Of a stretch of DNA of 64,000 bases, positions 28,919 to 40,141 are shown piece after piece (position 1 is the stretch's first letter; every line of letters begins with the position of its first letter). The notes beneath the pieces are model-generated. The model made no database searches and was not told the DNA's origin. It worked only from the letters and a program-made list of their open reading frames with translations. Source of the stretch: Campylobacterales bacterium (lineage in GTDB: Bacteria > Campylobacterota > Campylobacteria > Campylobacterales > Sulfurimonadaceae); assembly GCA_026390165.1 (NCBI GenBank), contig JAPLGM010000018.1, forward strand, positions 153,073 through 217,072, written 5' to 3'. The translations under genes were made by a program, and so were the position numbers.

Positions 28919-31171
28919 ATGAGAAATTGGTTACAGCAAATATCAGTATCTAAAAAACTCGGAATTAGTATGTTACTAGTTTCAATTATAGTAAGCTTTG
29001 GTACAGCTTTTTTTGTGCTAGTAATTTCATCATTAGGTAATGAGTTTGAGGCTTTTGAGAAGCAAAGCTTTACTGGAGTAAAAACGGTATTAGAAACGGA
29101 AAAAGAACTCAATTATTTTTCACGATTAACACGTGAAATCATGCTGGGAGGAGATTTAGACGAAAATCTCGTGAAACTCGATGATACTAATCATAAAATA
29201 AATCTGCTATTTGAAGAGATGAAAAATACGAATGCAACCCAAGCGCAAAAATCTATTTGCCAAAAAGCCAAACAAGATACACTTGTCTTTATTAGTTCAT
29301 CTCGCGATTTAATGCATACACTCAAAGATAAACCTCAAAATTTACAAGAGTTGTACCATTTTTATCACAAAAACTTCTCCCCTTTGGCAAAAGCATCACG
29401 AACATCAATGAAAGAGTTGGTGAATGCGAAAACCTTAGAGGCGAAGGCATCACAAGATGCGTTCAAAAAACATATTGTTTTATGGGGAACGATAGCAGGT
29501 GTCGGAGGATTGTTAGGAATTCTGCTGATGATTACCATTATGTTACTAATCTCTTCACAAATAAAGAATTCATTGGCTAAAACACAAAACGGTTTAGTTG
29601 AATTTTTTCGATTTTTAGAGGGTGAAGAGAAGCATGCCAAATTACTTCCCCATCTTGGAAGTGATGAATTTGGTGAAATGGGAATTATAATCAATAAAAA
29701 TATTGAAAAGCTTGAGAATAAATTTAGAGAACAGCAGCAAAGCATCCTAGACTTTGATAGTGTTTGTTCCAACGCCAGCAAAGGCTTTTTATACCATCGT
29801 ATTACAACACAATATCAAGATGAAAGTCTAAAGGCTCTTACCGGCTCCCTAAACACTCTTCTTGACAATGTTGAAAATAGCTTTAGTTCACTAACAAATG
29901 TTCTAATTGATTATGCGCAGGGAAATTATAAAGATGCAACAACAGCAACTACGAGCAAAGGATCATTTGCTTCAGTTGAGCAATCAATGATTTCACTTGC
30001 AGTGAGTAATAGTGAAATCTTCACCTTGATTTCCAGATTCTCTGGTGAATTTACTTCTGATGCCAATACACTTGCCGCCGCTGGTGATGAACTCAGCACC
30101 AGCGCAAACGAACAAGCTTCGAGTCTCGAAGAAACCGCAGCAGCCATTGAAGAACTCACATCTAATGTTTCGGCTAATGCCTCTAAAGCGCAAGATATGA
30201 CCAAAGTCGCTCAAGAAGCTAAAGGTGCGGCTGAACGTGGAAATGCCGTTGCACGAGATAGTTTTAGTGCAATGAATGAGATTGTTTCTGCAACTGAAGC
30301 TATTAATCAAGCGGTAGAAATTATTGACAATATTGCCTTCCAAACCAATATCCTCTCACTTAATGCTGCTGTTGAAGCAGCAACAGCAGGAGATGCAGGA
30401 AAGGGATTTGCAGTCGTTGCTCAAGAGGTACGTAACCTTGCAAACCGCAGTGCTGATGCTGCTAAACAAATCCAAGATCTAGCGAGAACTGCACGGGTTA
30501 AATCCCAAGATGGACTAGAAACATCTAAAAATATGATGGACGGTTTCGCCCTCATTTCAGAAAAGATTGTACAAACGGATGAAATGGTACGAGATGTTGC
30601 CAATGCCAGTCGTGAACAAATGGCAGGAATCAATCAAATCAATGATGCCGTTTCTCAACTCGATCAAATGACTCAACAAAATGCAAAAACTGCTAATAAT
30701 GTCGCTGAAATTGCCAATGAAGTTTTGAATAAAACAAAACAATTTGAAGGAATGTTAGCTCGTGTTTCGTTTGATAAAAAATATGTAAATCAAAGCTGTG
30801 ATACAGAATTGATTTTTGATACGGCTAAACTAAAGATCGATCATGTCAACTTCAAAGAAAATAATTATAAAAAGCTCAAAACCGAAACCTCCTCGTGGAA
30901 AGTCACCACTCATCACGATTGTAATTTAGGTAAATGGATCGATGCCCATTCCAATGAAGCTTTTGCCCAAACAGCCCAATGGAAAGTCCTCCTTGCCGAG
31001 CATGAAAAAGTACACACAGGGGTACAATCATTTATCGACGCAGGTTTATCGAATGCTTCTACTCAAACTATGGATGAGATAAGTTCCAAACTCGAAGAAG
31101 CAACACGCGGTGTCTTTAACGGACTAGATTATGTAAAAGCAGCTAACTGTTTAGAAAGAAGAAGAAAATAA
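28919..31171 (+). CDS. Methyl-accepting chemotaxis protein with C-terminal CZB (zinc-binding) domain
   Basis: MCP hairpin plus C-terminal [41 protein letters not shown] (CZB-like His/Cys pattern). Confidence 0.9.
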   Translation: MRNWLQQISVSKKLGISMLLVSIIVSFGTAFFVLVISSLGNEFEAFEKQSFTGVKTVLETEKELNYFSRLTREIMLGGDLDENLVKLDDTNHKINLLFEEMKNTNATQAQKSICQKAKQDTLVFISSSRDLMHTLKDKPQNLQELYHFYHKNFSPLAKASRTSMKELVNAKTLEAKASQDAFKKHIVLWGTIAGVGGLLGILLMITIMLLISSQIKNSLAKTQNGLVEFFRFLEGEEKHAKLLPHLGSDEFGEMGIIINKNIEKLENKFREQQQSILDFDSVCSNASKGFLYHRITTQYQDESLKALTGSLNTLLDNVENSFSSLTNVLIDYAQGNYKDATTATTSKGSFASVEQSMISLAVSNSEIFTLISRFSGEFTSDANTLAAAGDELSTSANEQASSLEETAAAIEELTSNVSANASKAQDMTKVAQEAKGAAERGNAVARDSFSAMNEIVSATEAINQAVEIIDNIAFQTNILSLNAAVEAATAGDAGKGFAVVAQEVRNLANRSADAAKQIQDLARTARVKSQDGLETSKNMMDGFALISEKIVQTDEMVRDVANASREQMAGINQINDAVSQLDQMTQQNAKTANNVAEIANEVLNKTKQFEGMLARVSFDKKYVNQSCDTELIFDTAKLKIDHVNFKENNYKKLKTETSSWKVTTHHDCNLGKWIDAHSNEAFAQTAQWKVLLAEHEKVHTGVQSFIDAGLSNASTQTMDEISSKLEEATRGVFNGLDYVKAANCLERRRK

Positions 31172-31375
31172 CGGCTCTACGGCAATCTATCGGATTGGAG
31201 GTTGGCTGTGCGTAAGGTAAATTAGATTATCTTTTTACAAACAAGTTTAAGATATGATACATACAAAAAGAATTTTTGACAGTTCTACGGGAATAGTAAA
31301 AAAATTTGCTGAGTTGCGGTTTGCCGTCTCTATAGCTTTTGGGTCACTCCAATCAAATGAAAATGGAGGATATTC

Positions 31376-34003
31376 ATGCAAAGTAATACAGTTGTTCCGA
31401 GAATACAAAAAAGTGTTATTTCCATTATTCTATTTATTTTATTATTGCTCAATGCAGTCAATGTATCCGCAAAAGAGACTATTAAAATAGGTATTCTTGC
31501 GAAGCGCGGCATACCTCAAACGATGCAGCAGTGGCAGCCATTGGCAGAGTATTTGAACCAACAGATTCCCGCATATACGTTCGAAATCGTACCGCTAGAT
31601 TTTAATGATCTCGATCATGCTGTGGCTCACGATTCCGTCGATTTCGTACTGACCAACACGTTTCAGTACGTTACGTTCGAGCACCGTTACGGCACCAGTC
31701 GAATCGCGACACTCCAAAACCACTCGGATATCGGAGCTGGTCAACAGCGCTTTGGCGGAGTGATTTTTACGCGCAATGACAATACCACCATCCACAGTTT
31801 GGAAGATATTCAAAATAGACGTTTTGCTGCTGTAGATCCGGCATCGTTCGGCGGATGGATTATGGCCAAAAAAGAGTTACTCGATCATGGAGTAAAAGAA
31901 GATGATTTTTCCAAGCTTCTTTTTTTGAACTCTCATGATGCTGTTGTAGACGCGGTATTGAAAGGGCGTGTAGATGTAGGAACAGTACGCAGCGATACAT
32001 TGGAGCGGATGGCAATCGAAGGAAAAATTCGCTTGGATCAGGTACGCATAATCGCCCCTAAACACTATCCGGGATTTCCGTTTGCAGTCAGTACCGCCCT
32101 CTATCCTGAATGGCCCTTTGCAAAACTCTCCCATACATCCGACAAGCTGGCAGAATCGGTTCTTATAGCTTTACTCGGTATTACCCCAGAACTTGAAGTC
32201 GCCAAACGGACAAGCACAGACCATTGGACAATTCCATTGAATTACTCACCGGTACACGATCTGCTTAAAGCATTAAATATGCCTCCTTATAATGTAGAGG
32301 TTACCTTTTCGGAAGTTGTGAAAAAGTATGCCGTAGAGATTATTCTGGCTATTTTGATTATTCTTCTCCTGAGTGCCGTAGTAGTATTTATTCTTTTTCT
32401 ATATCGACAACTGCAAAAACAGACCGCGCGTATTGGCGTAATGAATGAAGAATTGACCCAACAAATGGAACGCGAACACATTTTCCGGCAAATGCTCGAT
32501 AGTCAAACGGCATTGACCTTATTAGGAGATGAAACACGAATTATTGAGTGCAATGAGGCCTTTTTAAACTTTTTCGGTCTCTTGTCGTCCGATGAGATTG
32601 TTCGTCAAGGGGGGCTATGCTCCTATTTTATTGATGAGGAAAACAAAGATAAACAACATGGCTGTTTATCAACTATTTTTGCGATGAAACAGCAAGGGCT
32701 ATACTCCAAAATTACGATGCTCGATCAAGAGGGTCATCCTCGGGTATTCCACGTTCATATCGACCGCTTCGCCCATGATACGTCACTCTTTGTCGTTAAT
32801 TTGGTCGATATTACGTCCAGTGAAGAGTTGCATCAAAGACTTGTATTGCTAGAAAAAGCGGTAAATCAATCTAGCAATACCATTTTAATCAGCACAGTAG
32901 ATGGTATAGTGCAGTATGTCAACAACTCCTTTTGTGAATGTTGCGGTTATGAGAAATCGGAGCTGCTTGGTCATAATGCAGAGCTTATAAACACGATGGG
33001 ACTCAATCCTCTCGCCTCTGAAGCGCTCTATAGTACCCTTTCAGAGAATAAAGTATGGGTTGGAGAGGTAAAAAAATACAATAAAGATGGATCTGAACAT
33101 ATTATCCGCATTGCGATTTCCCCCGTCAAAGACAAGAATAACAAAATTACCCATCTCATAGCTATCGGCGAAGATGTCAGTAAATATCGGCAAATCGAAA
33201 CCAAACTACAAGAGAAAGAAAAAATGCTGTTAGCGCAGTCACGTCTTGTTGCCGTAGGAGAAATGCTAAGTATGATTGCCCACCAGTGGCGTCAACCCCT
33301 TTCAATTATTCAAATGTGCTTGAATGATTTAGAAATTTCACTGCAACTCATGGATCTGGAAGAGCAGGCAAGTATCCATACTATGACAGAACAGGTGCAG
33401 TTTTTATCAAATACCATCAGTAATTTTAGCCATTATTTTCAAAAAGAGGTGCGAGTAGAAGCTATCGATTTTGACACGATCGTATGCGATACGATACAAT
33501 TATTTGAAAAAAATATAGAAAACAATGGCATTGAACTTGAAAAAGAGTGCACCGCGCACATGCAAATTAAGACACGGCAGCAAGATGTGGTACAAGTACT
33601 GCTCAACCTGATCAATAATGCCAAGGAAGTCCTACTACGTCGTCGCGTTACTTCTCCAAAAATTACGTTGCGTACCAGCTATTTGGAGGGTGATGAACTT
33701 TTTGTCGCAGAAGTCATCGATAACGGCGGCGGTGTGGATGAATCAATCAAGCATCGGATATTCGAACCCTACTTCTCAACCAAAGAGACCAAAGAAGGGA
33801 GCGGATTGGGACTTTACATCGCCAAATCAATGGTAGAAAACAATTTACACGGATCCATAGGATTTGAAAATACCCAAGATGGTGCTTGCTTTTATATCAA
33901 AATTCCTTCCTTGATAGTGGAACAAGAGGAGATGAATTTTGAGGACGAGGAAATGGATCTCGAAAAAATAGATTTTGAAGAAATAGATCTTTTAGATCAG
34001 TAA
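31376..34003 (+). CDS. PhnD-type periplasmic-binding sensor histidine kinase with PAS domain
   Basis: N-terminal IKIGILAKRGIPQTMQQWQPLAEYLNQ (PhnD-like), TM, PAS, HisKA IAHQWRQPLSIIQM, HATPase EGSGLGLYIAKSMV; GGAGG RBS. Confidence 0.9.
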   Translation: MQSNTVVPRIQKSVISIILFILLLLNAVNVSAKETIKIGILAKRGIPQTMQQWQPLAEYLNQQIPAYTFEIVPLDFNDLDHAVAHDSVDFVLTNTFQYVTFEHRYGTSRIATLQNHSDIGAGQQRFGGVIFTRNDNTTIHSLEDIQNRRFAAVDPASFGGWIMAKKELLDHGVKEDDFSKLLFLNSHDAVVDAVLKGRVDVGTVRSDTLERMAIEGKIRLDQVRIIAPKHYPGFPFAVSTALYPEWPFAKLSHTSDKLAESVLIALLGITPELEVAKRTSTDHWTIPLNYSPVHDLLKALNMPPYNVEVTFSEVVKKYAVEIILAILIILLLSAVVVFILFLYRQLQKQTARIGVMNEELTQQMEREHIFRQMLDSQTALTLLGDETRIIECNEAFLNFFGLLSSDEIVRQGGLCSYFIDEENKDKQHGCLSTIFAMKQQGLYSKITMLDQEGHPRVFHVHIDRFAHDTSLFVVNLVDITSSEELHQRLVLLEKAVNQSSNTILISTVDGIVQYVNNSFCECCGYEKSELLGHNAELINTMGLNPLASEALYSTLSENKVWVGEVKKYNKDGSEHIIRIAISPVKDKNNKITHLIAIGEDVSKYRQIETKLQEKEKMLLAQSRLVAVGEMLSMIAHQWRQPLSIIQMCLNDLEISLQLMDLEEQASIHTMTEQVQFLSNTISNFSHYFQKEVRVEAIDFDTIVCDTIQLFEKNIENNGIELEKECTAHMQIKTRQQDVVQVLLNLINNAKEVLLRRRVTSPKITLRTSYLEGDELFVAEVIDNGGGVDESIKHRIFEPYFSTKETKEGSGLGLYIAKSMVENNLHGSIGFENTQDGACFYIKIPSLIVEQEEMNFEDEEMDLEKIDFEEIDLLDQ

Positions 34004-34085
34004 GTATAGAGAAAAACTTATTCGTCTATCGTAACCGCCTACTTTTTAACCACCCGTAAGTGCAATAGTCCACTATAATTCTCTT

Positions 34086-35684
34086 ATGGAAAAACTACTC
34101 TTATCAATCTTTTTAACCGTTGCCATCGCCACGGTGCTCAATATCATTCTAAAGCGATTCGGGATATCCCATATCATCGGTTATATTGCGACGGGGACGA
34201 TCGTCAGCACCCTTTTCGGATTCAATGGCTCAGAAAACGATTCACTTAACCTCATCGGGGAGTTCGGCATTGTATTTTTGATGTTTACGATCGGACTGGA
34301 GCTGAGTCTCGATAAAATCAAAAAAATGAAAGAAATCCTCCTCACCAACGGTGCGTTGCAAGTACTCTTCAGCGTCGTAGTGATATTTTTACTCTCCCAT
34401 TATCTGTTTCATCTAAATTTCAATACGTCGCTGATCATTTCGTTGGCTTTTTCCCTCTCATCCACCGCCATCGTCCTCACCTATCTCAAAGAGTCAAAGG
34501 ACATCCATACCCCCTACGGGCAAAAATCGATGGGGATTTTGATCTTTCAAGACCTCGCCGTCATCCCGATTTTGCTCCTCATCACCTTCTTGTCTAACGA
34601 CACTTCATCGATGGGTGAAATCCTTTTAAAAACCGTTATTTCAGCCATTTTCGTCGTGGTTTTTATGTTTACTATTGGAGAAAAAATTGTTAATGCCCTT
34701 TTGCAATTTTCCGCTAAAACAGAGCTTGAAGAACTCTTTTTGGGATCGGTCTTCTCCATCCTCATTGGGGCATCACTGCTTGCACATACGATGGAGTTTA
34801 CCTACTCGCTGGGGGCGTTTATCGCCGGAATGATCATCGCCGATACCCGTTTTAACGTCAAAGTCGAATCCGACATCGCCAGCTATAAAGACCTCCTCCT
34901 TGGTGCCTTTTTCTTCGGTGTGGGGACAAAGATCGATATGCTTTACTTTTTGGAAAATATCCATATTATTATTTTTATTTTCATCTTTGCTATGCTCTTT
35001 AAAGCGGTGGTTATCTACACCATTATACGGCGTAACTCCGATAAAAATACCTCGGCAAAGACAGCTCTCGCCCTTGCACAGATCGGGGAGTTCTCCTTTG
35101 CCATTTTTGCTTTAGCGGGTTCACAGAAATTAATAACGGAAGAGATGGCCAGTTTTTTGATTCTTGTGAGCGTTATTTCGATGATACTCACACCCTTTAT
35201 TATTGGAAATATCTATAAACTCTCCTCCTATTTTGAAAAAGAGTTTTACGAGTCAGACGTCATCACACCCATCGGGCGCAAAGATCATATTATCGTTGCC
35301 GGATTTGCAATGCTTGGAAAAATTGTCGCTGCCTCGTTACAAGCAAAAGGGGAAAATTTTATCATCATATCTGACAACTTAAAACATGTTTTACATGCCA
35401 GAAAACTAGGATACATGGCCTACTTCGGTCACTTAAACAAACTTCCCGTTTTGGAGTCTTTGATGGTTAAGGAGACCAAAGCAATCATTATCACGATGAG
35501 CAGCGAACAAAACAGACGGCTTATCAGTGAAGCAGTCCTCGCCTACAGTAAAGAGGCTAATGTCATTATAAAAATCGACAGCGTAGAAGAGCGAAAAAGT
35601 ATGAGAGACCTTCCTGAATTGGAGTTCGTGGATGCTAGTTTTGAAGTAGCTGCACTGCTTGTGAAACATGCCCTCAAAAATTAG
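34086..35684 (+). CDS. CPA2-family cation:proton antiporter (Kef-like) with TrkA-N domain
   Basis: 532 aa; multi-TM GIVFLMFTIGLELSLDKIKKM, C-terminal DHIIVAGFAMLGKIVAASLQ Rossmann fold. Confidence 0.88.
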   Translation: MEKLLLSIFLTVAIATVLNIILKRFGISHIIGYIATGTIVSTLFGFNGSENDSLNLIGEFGIVFLMFTIGLELSLDKIKKMKEILLTNGALQVLFSVVVIFLLSHYLFHLNFNTSLIISLAFSLSSTAIVLTYLKESKDIHTPYGQKSMGILIFQDLAVIPILLLITFLSNDTSSMGEILLKTVISAIFVVVFMFTIGEKIVNALLQFSAKTELEELFLGSVFSILIGASLLAHTMEFTYSLGAFIAGMIIADTRFNVKVESDIASYKDLLLGAFFFGVGTKIDMLYFLENIHIIIFIFIFAMLFKAVVIYTIIRRNSDKNTSAKTALALAQIGEFSFAIFALAGSQKLITEEMASFLILVSVISMILTPFIIGNIYKLSSYFEKEFYESDVITPIGRKDHIIVAGFAMLGKIVAASLQAKGENFIIISDNLKHVLHARKLGYMAYFGHLNKLPVLESLMVKETKAIIITMSSEQNRRLISEAVLAYSKEANVIIKIDSVEERKSMRDLPELEFVDASFEVAALLVKHALKN

Positions 35685-35804
35685 TATTCAAATGAAACTA
35701 TGAGAAACCCAAACTGACGGCAATACAAGGGGAGCGCTTATAATTCCTAATTAACCATACTTGCGGTAAAATTGGGGGATTTTTTACTCAAGGTGTTTAC
35801 TAAT

Positions 35805-36248
35805 ATGATAGATGTCGTTCAAATTCAAAAAATTTTACCCCACCGCTTTCCTTTTCTTCTTGTCGATAGAGTAACTGACCTTACTCCTAACGAGTCGCTT
35901 ATTGCCTTCAAAAATGTCACTATTGGTGAACAAATTTTTGAAGGGCATTTTCCCGGACACCCTATTTATCCAGGGGTTATGATCCTAGAGGGGATGGCAC
36001 AAGCTGGTGGTATCCTCGCATTTCAAAGTATGGACATGACCGAAGAAGAAGCCGCCAAAAAAGTGGTCTATTTTATGAGTATTGACGGTGCTAAATTTCG
36101 TGCCCCTGTCCGTCCGGGAGATCGTCTCCAATATCGTATGACCGTGGTAAAGCACAAAGGTTCTATTTGGGTACTGGAGGGGAAAGCCTACGTCGATGAT
36201 ACGCTCGTTGCTCAAGCCGAACTTAAAGCCATGATCGTTGATAAGTAA
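35805..36248 (+). CDS. fabZ: 3-hydroxyacyl-[ACP] dehydratase FabZ
   Basis: [34 protein letters not shown]. Confidence 0.95.
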   Translation: MIDVVQIQKILPHRFPFLLVDRVTDLTPNESLIAFKNVTIGEQIFEGHFPGHPIYPGVMILEGMAQAGGILAFQSMDMTEEEAAKKVVYFMSIDGAKFRAPVRPGDRLQYRMTVVKHKGSIWVLEGKAYVDDTLVAQAELKAMIVDK

Positions 36249-36258
36249 GCGAGAGGGT

Positions 36259-37044
36259 ATGAGTAAAATATCCCCATTGGCGTACATTGAAGAGGGTGCA
36301 CTTATTGCAGACGATGTCGAGATCGGTCCTTTTTGTTTTATTTCCAGTCGTGCTAAGATTGGGAAAGGGACCAAAATTGCAGCAAGCACTTGCATTTATG
36401 GTAACACCACTATCGGCGAATATAATGACATCTTTTCCCATGCTGTTTTAGGTTCCATTCCGCAAGATTTGAAATATGCGGGTGAAGAGGTAGAACTCAT
36501 CATCGGAGACCATAACAAAATTCGAGAATTTACCCTTTTTAATCCGGGAACCGTTGGTGGCGGAAGCAAAACGATCGTTGGAAACCACAACTTATTTATG
36601 GGATACGTCCATTTGGGTCACGACGTCATCATAGGCGATCACTGTATCCTTGCGAACGCCGCAACGCTAGCAGGTCATGTGGAGATGGGAAATCATGCTG
36701 TTATCGGAGGGATGACCCCCATCCATCAGTTTGTAAAAATCGGCGATTACGCAATGATTGCAGGAGCATCCGCCCTCTCTCAAGACGTTCCTCCCTATTG
36801 TTTAGCCGAGGGAAACCGTGCTGTGTTACGAGGTCTTAATCTCAATGGTCTTCGCCGTCATGTTCAACGTACTGATATTGATGCCCTGCGCACCGCCTAT
36901 CGTGAGCTCTTCGAGTCTGGAAACCCTCTACAAGAAAATGCAGCCACACTGTTAGCAACCGCTTCAAGCACGTATGTACAAAATATGTGTACTTTTATTA
37001 TTAACACCAAACGGGGTATTCCGTTTGAAAGGGCCCAATCATGA
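36259..37044 (+). CDS. lpxA: UDP-N-acetylglucosamine acyltransferase LpxA
   Basis: Hexapeptide repeats, [32 protein letters not shown]. Confidence 0.95.
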   Translation: MSKISPLAYIEEGALIADDVEIGPFCFISSRAKIGKGTKIAASTCIYGNTTIGEYNDIFSHAVLGSIPQDLKYAGEEVELIIGDHNKIREFTLFNPGTVGGGSKTIVGNHNLFMGYVHLGHDVIIGDHCILANAATLAGHVEMGNHAVIGGMTPIHQFVKIGDYAMIAGASALSQDVPPYCLAEGNRAVLRGLNLNGLRRHVQRTDIDALRTAYRELFESGNPLQENAATLLATASSTYVQNMCTFIINTKRGIPFERAQS

Positions 37045-38273
37045 ACCACCGCCACTGTAGCTTTTGTGAAGCGCAAGAGAGCGAACACAATCCACTGATC
37101 GCAGGTAATAACGTTTACATTTGTAAAAACTGTGTTTTCTCCGCCTATAAAATTATGTTTGGAGAACACGGCAATGAACCCGCTGAACCACGAGAGCACA
37201 CGAACACCGAACTCTTAACCCCAAAAGAGCTCAATGCCTTTTTAAGCCAATATATCATTGGTCAAGATCGTGCCCGCAAACTCTTGTCGGTTGCCGTATA
37301 TAACCACTACAAACGTATTTTCAAACATACCCTGGTAGATGATGATACGGAAATCGCTAAATCCAACGTTCTTCTTATTGGACCAACAGGAAGCGGTAAA
37401 ACGTTGATGGCACAAAGCATTGCACGTGTTCTTAATGTCCCTATCGCCATCGCCGATGCAACTAGCCTTACCGAAGCAGGATACGTTGGGGAAGATGTCG
37501 AAAATATCCTTACCAAACTTCTCCAAGCCGCCGACGGCGACATCGAACGGGCGCAGCAAGGGATTGTCTTTATTGATGAAATCGACAAAATTTCCCGTAT
37601 GTCGGAGAACCGTTCGATTACCCGTGACGTTTCGGGTGAAGGGGTGCAACAAGCTCTTCTTAAAATCATTGAGGGGGCAGTCGTTAATATCCCACCCAAA
37701 GGGGGACGAAAGCACCCAAATCAAGATTTTATCCAAATCGACACCTCAGGAATTCTCTTTATCTGTGGCGGAGCTTTTGATGGTCTAGGACAAATTTTAG
37801 AGCGTAAAAAAGGGAACAATGTCATGGGCTTCGGGCATGAAAAGCGTAATCCTTCCGAAAGTGATGACAGTTTTGAAAACGTTGAACCGGATGATTTGGT
37901 CAATTATGGTCTTATCCCTGAGCTTATCGGTCGTTTACCGATCATCGCTTCACTCAATAAAATTACCGAAGAGGAGATGGTTCGTATTTTAACGGAACCA
38001 AAGAACTGTCTTATCAAACAATATACCAAACTTTTTGCGATCGACAATGTAGAGCTCACCTTTGAACAAGAGGCACTCAATGCTATCGCATCCAAAGCCC
38101 TTGCACGCAAAACAGGTGCACGCGGTCTTCGTGCTATTTTGGAAGAGATTATGGGTGAAACGATGTATGAACTCCCTGAATACAGCGGATATGAAGTACT
38201 CATTACCAAAGAGGTAGTAGAAGAGGCCTCTCTCCCCGTTTACATCAAAAAAACTGTTCAAAAAAGCGCATAG
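37041..38273 (+). CDS. clpX: ATP-dependent protease ATP-binding subunit ClpX
   Basis: N-terminal Zn finger [41 protein letters not shown]. Confidence 0.97.
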   Translation: MNHRHCSFCEAQESEHNPLIAGNNVYICKNCVFSAYKIMFGEHGNEPAEPREHTNTELLTPKELNAFLSQYIIGQDRARKLLSVAVYNHYKRIFKHTLVDDDTEIAKSNVLLIGPTGSGKTLMAQSIARVLNVPIAIADATSLTEAGYVGEDVENILTKLLQAADGDIERAQQGIVFIDEIDKISRMSENRSITRDVSGEGVQQALLKIIEGAVVNIPPKGGRKHPNQDFIQIDTSGILFICGGAFDGLGQILERKKGNNVMGFGHEKRNPSESDDSFENVEPDDLVNYGLIPELIGRLPIIASLNKITEEEMVRILTEPKNCLIKQYTKLFAIDNVELTFEQEALNAIASKALARKTGARGLRAILEEIMGETMYELPEYSGYEVLITKEVVEEASLPVYIKKTVQKSA

Positions 38274-38281
38274 GAGATAAA

Positions 38282-39319
38282 ATGCTATTTAATAAACTTA
38301 TCGGACTTTTTTCCAACGATCTCTCTATCGATTTAGGGACAGCAAACACCATCGTTATTGTCAAAGGAAAAGGGATCGTTATTAATGAGCCCTCTGTCGT
38401 AGCAGTAAAAATGGAAAAATACGGTCAGCAAAGAGTCCTCGCTGTTGGTCGCGATGCCAAAGAGATGGTAGGAAAAACACCGGGGAATATCAAAGCAATC
38501 CGTCCCATGAGAGACGGTGTTATCGCCGATTTTGATATGACCGAAAAAATGATTCGCAAATTTATCGAAAAAGCGCACGGGCGTACCAGCCTCATTAGCC
38601 CCCGCATTATCATCTGTATCCCTTACGGTCTTACCCAAGTAGAGCGTAAAGCGGTACGTGAATCGGCGATGAGCGCAGGAGCACGTGAAGTGTATCTTAT
38701 TGATGAGCCAATGGCAGCCGCTATTGGTGCGGGAATCGACATTCGTGAACCCAAGGGGAATCTCATCGTTGATATCGGTGGTGGTACAACAGAGATCGGA
38801 GTTGTCTCTCTTGGCGGCTTGGTATTATGCCGTTCTATCCGTGTTGCGGGAGATAAAATTGACCGTGCCATTATGGATTATGTCAAACGTAAATACAATC
38901 TTTTGATCGGTGAGCGTATCGCTGAAGATATTAAAATCAATATCGGTACAGCAATGCCATTGGCTCAAGAGCTTAAAATGATCGTCAATGGTCGTGACCA
39001 AGTAGAGGGGCTCCTTACTTCCCTCGAACTTAGCAGTGAAGATGCCCGTGAAGCGATGCGTGATCCTCTCAAAGAGATCCTTGAAGCACTGCGTGACGTA
39101 TTAGAAAATATGCCCCCTGACCTTGCGGGTGATATCGTGAACAATGGTGTTGTCCTAACAGGGGGTGGAGCATTGATCCGTCAACTTGACAAATATCTCT
39201 CTGAAATTATTAAAATCCCTGTCTATGTTGCCGATGAACCGCTCCTTTGTGTTGCACGCGGTACGGGACGCGCACTCGAAGAGATTGATCAGCTTCACGA
39301 ACTTTTTGATAATGAATAA
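38282..39319 (+). CDS. mreB: Rod shape-determining protein MreB
   Basis: SIDLGTANTIVIVKGKGIVINEPSVVA, DIGGGTTEIGVVSLGG. Confidence 0.97.
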   Translation: MLFNKLIGLFSNDLSIDLGTANTIVIVKGKGIVINEPSVVAVKMEKYGQQRVLAVGRDAKEMVGKTPGNIKAIRPMRDGVIADFDMTEKMIRKFIEKAHGRTSLISPRIIICIPYGLTQVERKAVRESAMSAGAREVYLIDEPMAAAIGAGIDIREPKGNLIVDIGGGTTEIGVVSLGGLVLCRSIRVAGDKIDRAIMDYVKRKYNLLIGERIAEDIKINIGTAMPLAQELKMIVNGRDQVEGLLTSLELSSEDAREAMRDPLKEILEALRDVLENMPPDLAGDIVNNGVVLTGGGALIRQLDKYLSEIIKIPVYVADEPLLCVARGTGRALEEIDQLHELFDNE

Positions 39320-40073
39320 ACAACGCCTTATACTTGCCCTTTTTCTCATTCTTGGTGTGAGTGGGGCTCTTTATTTTAGCCCTCTCTTGCAATCTCCTTT
39401 CCTTCATCTTTCTAAAACGATTAAGCTTATTTATCTTGGACAAACAGAAGGGATTCAAAACAGCTTTACCAAACATTTCAATCAAGCCGCAACGATCACC
39501 CAGCTGGAAGAAAAAAATCGTTATTACGAGCGTGAACTGCTAACCCTTCATCAAGTTTCTGACGAATATCACAATCTCTTACGCGAAGCCAACAGCTCTA
39601 TTACAACGGTTCCCTCTGTGGAGCTGACACGAACTATCTCCTACGTTCGAATGGGAGATCCTCATAAATTATGGATAGAGATGGATCATTTTAATCCGAC
39701 TCACGTTTATGGATTACTCTATCGGGGATATGTAGCAGGGATTGTTGTCTCCAATAACCGTTCCCCTATGGCACTTCTCAATGGAGATATCAAAAGCTCG
39801 TATGCCGTTTCGATTGGAAATTCACAGGCTCCGGGGATTGCACGAGGAAACAATGAACGGCGACTGGTTATCGAATTTATTCCCACATGGATCCCTATCT
39901 TCGTTGGGGATGAAGTGGTAACCTCAGGATTGGATCAAATTTTTCTCTCAGGGCTCAAAGTAGGTAAAGTAGTCTCTATCTCACGTGCAAGCGGTTATCA
40001 AAGTGCTAGTGTTGAACCCTATTTTTACGCTAAAAATCCTGCCTATTTTCATGTAATAACGAAGGTGCGTTAG
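39312..40073 (+). CDS. mreC: Rod shape-determining protein MreC
   Basis: N-terminal TM, coiled coil, PTWIPIFVGDEVVTSGLDQIFLSGLKVGKV; ATG at 39312 overlaps mreB end. Confidence 0.9.
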   Translation: MNKQRLILALFLILGVSGALYFSPLLQSPFLHLSKTIKLIYLGQTEGIQNSFTKHFNQAATITQLEEKNRYYERELLTLHQVSDEYHNLLREANSSITTVPSVELTRTISYVRMGDPHKLWIEMDHFNPTHVYGLLYRGYVAGIVVSNNRSPMALLNGDIKSSYAVSIGNSQAPGIARGNNERRLVIEFIPTWIPIFVGDEVVTSGLDQIFLSGLKVGKVVSISRASGYQSASVEPYFYAKNPAYFHVITKVR

Positions 40074-40141
40074 TGTTTAATAATCAGCTTTTAAGTGCTG
40101 TTATCCTATAATCAACAAATTTTTTGACACAAAGGGTAAGC

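Noticed and set aside
31254-31490. 78-aa plus ORF overlapping the start of the PhnD-type kinase
   Set aside because: Overlaps a well-supported CDS with GGAGG RBS at 31376; no family resemblance.
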